Origin: Lingula anatina
Taxonomy: Eukaryota; Brachiopoda; Lingulata; Lingulida; Lingulidae
Length of the DNA stretch: 64,000 nt
Assembly: GCF_001039355.2 (NCBI RefSeq)
Contig: NW_019775761.1
Location: 31,272-95,271, forward strand
Direction of reading: 5' to 3'
The position numbers and the translations under genes were made by a program. Shown piece by piece: positions 61,701 to 64,000 of this stretch. Position 1 is the stretch's first letter; the number at the start of each line of letters is the position of its first letter. The notes under the pieces were generated by a model that worked only from the letters and a program-made list of their open reading frames with translations, did no database searches and had not been told where the DNA came from.

Positions 61701-63981
61701 CAAGTGCTAGATCAATCCAGGACCGCTCCAACTGTAACAAGTTCGAAATAAGGGCTCAACAAATATATTCAAAGGTCTTTATATTTAACCACAAAAGATT
61801 TTCTTTATGTCTAGTATAAACGCAGCCTATATCGTATCATACAAGCGGTAGAATTAAAGGCAGACAGCGCATTTTTGAGGTCATTAATTCCAGCGAAAAT
61901 TGTTGTCACCACAGTCGAACATACTAAATCACCTTCAAGATAGGTCTAATTTTGGGCCGATGTGAATACTACCGGTTTAAATAGGAACCTTTCAAGCGGC
62001 ACGGTGTCTAAGCTGTGCTTAAGGTGCAGCAATTCACAATGCATAACAAACACGCTAGGGTAAATATGGCTTTATAACACGATCAATAGACAAGTATTGA
62101 TCTCTGATTTTTACCTCATCTAAGCCGCAGTGGGGAGGGTCTGGCACGGGAACTGAATGCTGTGATTTGGGGAGATTTCCAGGCGCTTAAACCCCCTTTA
62201 CACTGGACGGCGTCCTTTCTACGTCCTCTGTGCGACCATGAAACTGGCATCGCTGTGGTCGTAGAAAGGAGGCACAAGCATCGCTTTGGTTACAAAATGA
62301 ATGCTCAAAGATCGACCAGTTGTCAGGACGTAAAGTATTTTTTTACTCTCAAACGGGACCGTACTACGAAATGCAGAAAGGACGCCGATCAGTGTAAAGG
62401 GGCTTTAGGAGGAATAAAACAAACAGCGCGTCAGGCTACAGCGATATTCAAGAAGCAGCTTGAATAGATACCAAATAGAGAGAAAACTATCTCATTTCAG
62501 CTAATCTGTGCCGAGGGGGGAAGTTCTAATCTTGATGATACTAATCCGTGAGATTTACCGGCTCAAATGATGCATTTGCTGCTTTTCAGTTCGAGAATGA
62601 AATAAATGGAGAAATATATAGCTGACGAAAAGCTGCTTCATAACGAATGCGACCCTTAACGATGAAAAAATGCATTCAAAACTTTTCTCGTGCTGTCCAC
62701 CAAATTCTAGGGATGATATTTCAAACTGGTTTAATAAAGTCGTGTCTATAAATGCTTTGTTAATAAGTATAATGTGGAGATAACCGGAAGAAGACATATA
62801 TAGATATAAATATAAATCTACTAACTGTTATAAAATAAAAGTACACATATGCTCAATTCGCAATATAACCACCGTCACGTTACCACCGTCACGTCACGGA
62901 AAGCAGGGCCCAATAAAAGAAATAAAAGCGTATTGGGTTAATATATTTTATATAGCTCGGATATAATCCTAGGAGTTCTGAATACCATTGCCGTTTTAAA
63001 GCACTAATTACTTTAGCTTATTTCCCCGCACGCGTTTCTATTTGGCGTTAGTACATGCCTTACTAGTTGATCGCTTCATCAAAAAACAACTGGGACGGGG
63101 AGGTGATTACAATTAAAGAGAAAACATTTAAAAATGATTAATTTGATAACCGTCGTGCTGCCATGCGCTTACCACGCTCTCGTGATATCTGCGTAATCTG
63201 TATAATTTCCACGAGTTGCAAATTAAAAATGGTGACAGTTTCTAAAAACTCGATTTTCAAATCACGACTTTAGAGAAGAATTTTGGAAGGTCAACTGAAC
63301 TACAAGTATATTACAGTATTATATTCTGTGCTACAGTCGCATCATGAGGGCTTAGCTGCCTTAATATATCTATTAAATACGCTCCTAACAATACACAGGG
63401 TGAAATATTACCTTCAAACACCGAAAAAGAGCTCACAACTGGGTTATTTTCAAAGTAATATCGGGATATTTTCAAGATATACATACTGCTGTACACAGTT
63501 TGCATAATCGGGATCCTCAATGTTTGCACTTGTCTGTGTATCAGCGATCCTGTATTATATCCGCACTGTAACTTCCACAGGTCAATAACCTGCTTGCTTT
63601 TTCACACCACTATTCCAGGAAATAAAACCGGAAAAATAACATTTTGCCAATTACAACTATTGACCGCGCGTTAAATCATTATTTACAAACATGTTTGAGC
63701 CAATTTATAAGCAATACTGGTAGATTATATTCATCGTTAAGGGACGGGTTATGACGGGTAATGTATCCTGACCCCCCCCCCCCCCCTCCATCCCAACCCA
63801 ACCCCTTCATTTCAAGAGGTAAAAAGTAACACTGACATTACTGTCTGGTTTACAACTTTTATTAGAGATAAGGCATTCGTCTTTTTTGTCACGTCTGCGA
63901 GTAAATATATATAACAGAGCACTGACGCAGGCTTTAAGCGAAATATGGGGAAATCCGACCTTTATCACAGAAATCATGGCG
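58781..63981. repeat. Duplicated 5.2-kb segment, right copy
   Basis: Near-identical to 53643-58778. One clear difference is an insertion of about 26 bp at 59299-59325, containing ACACGAGGGCGTAGTGTG. Homopolymer lengths also differ. After 63981 the sequence continues past the point where the left copy is cut by the N. No gene is supported. Confidence 0.95.
62190..62404. mobile_element. MITE family E with TTA duplication, right copy
   Basis: The same insertion as 56994-57209, with TTA at 62187-62189 and 62405-62407. It is present in both copies, so it predates their separation. Confidence 0.85.
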
Positions 63982-64000
63982 TTCTGTACACTACGGGGCT

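Overview
This is eukaryotic nuclear DNA, AT-rich and almost entirely non-coding. It carries dispersed short inverted-repeat transposons (MITEs), tRNA-derived SINE sequence, many microsatellites and minisatellites, and assembly gaps. The repeat mix and the apparent high heterozygosity fit a marine invertebrate (hemichordate, cephalochordate, mollusc and brachiopod are all possible). I cannot fix the phylum from the sequence. There are no operons, tRNA clusters, CRISPR arrays or bacterial signals.

One protein-coding exon is convincing. It lies on the minus strand at 32978-33609 and is the first coding exon of a KCNQ (Kv7) voltage-gated potassium channel. It ends at a canonical donor inside the beginning of S1, in phase 2. 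The rest of the channel would lie at lower coordinates on the minus strand or outside the window; I could not identify those exons. A 34-codon single-pass membrane peptide at 36585-36689 is a speculative second gene. A decayed LINE reverse-transcriptase tail sits at 24724-24844.

Layout: 1-2211 holds two diverged copies of about 370 bp around a single-N gap. 2.1-31 kb is non-coding sequence with scattered MITEs, simple repeats and a 307-bp N gap at 25854-26160. 31-37 kb holds the KCNQ exon, a 52-bp minisatellite and the micropeptide candidate. 40.3-44.3 kb is a 1.9-kb duplication around a single N. 44.6-45.0 kb is a minus-strand SINE. 46.7-48.5 kb holds a dispersed repeat pair. 53.6-64 kb is a 5.1-5.2-kb near-identical duplication, again split by one N.

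The most important result concerns the assembly. All three single-N positions (371, 42370, 58779) lie at junctions between near-identical copies. That pattern is best explained by two alleles of a heterozygous locus being scaffolded one after the other, not by real tandem duplication. The biologically richest signals are the MITE families: A, six copies; B/C, related subfamilies with TA target duplications, one nested inside an A element; a family with TTA duplications; and a GGGCCCAGTTTCATCAA family. No new multi-gene system is visible.
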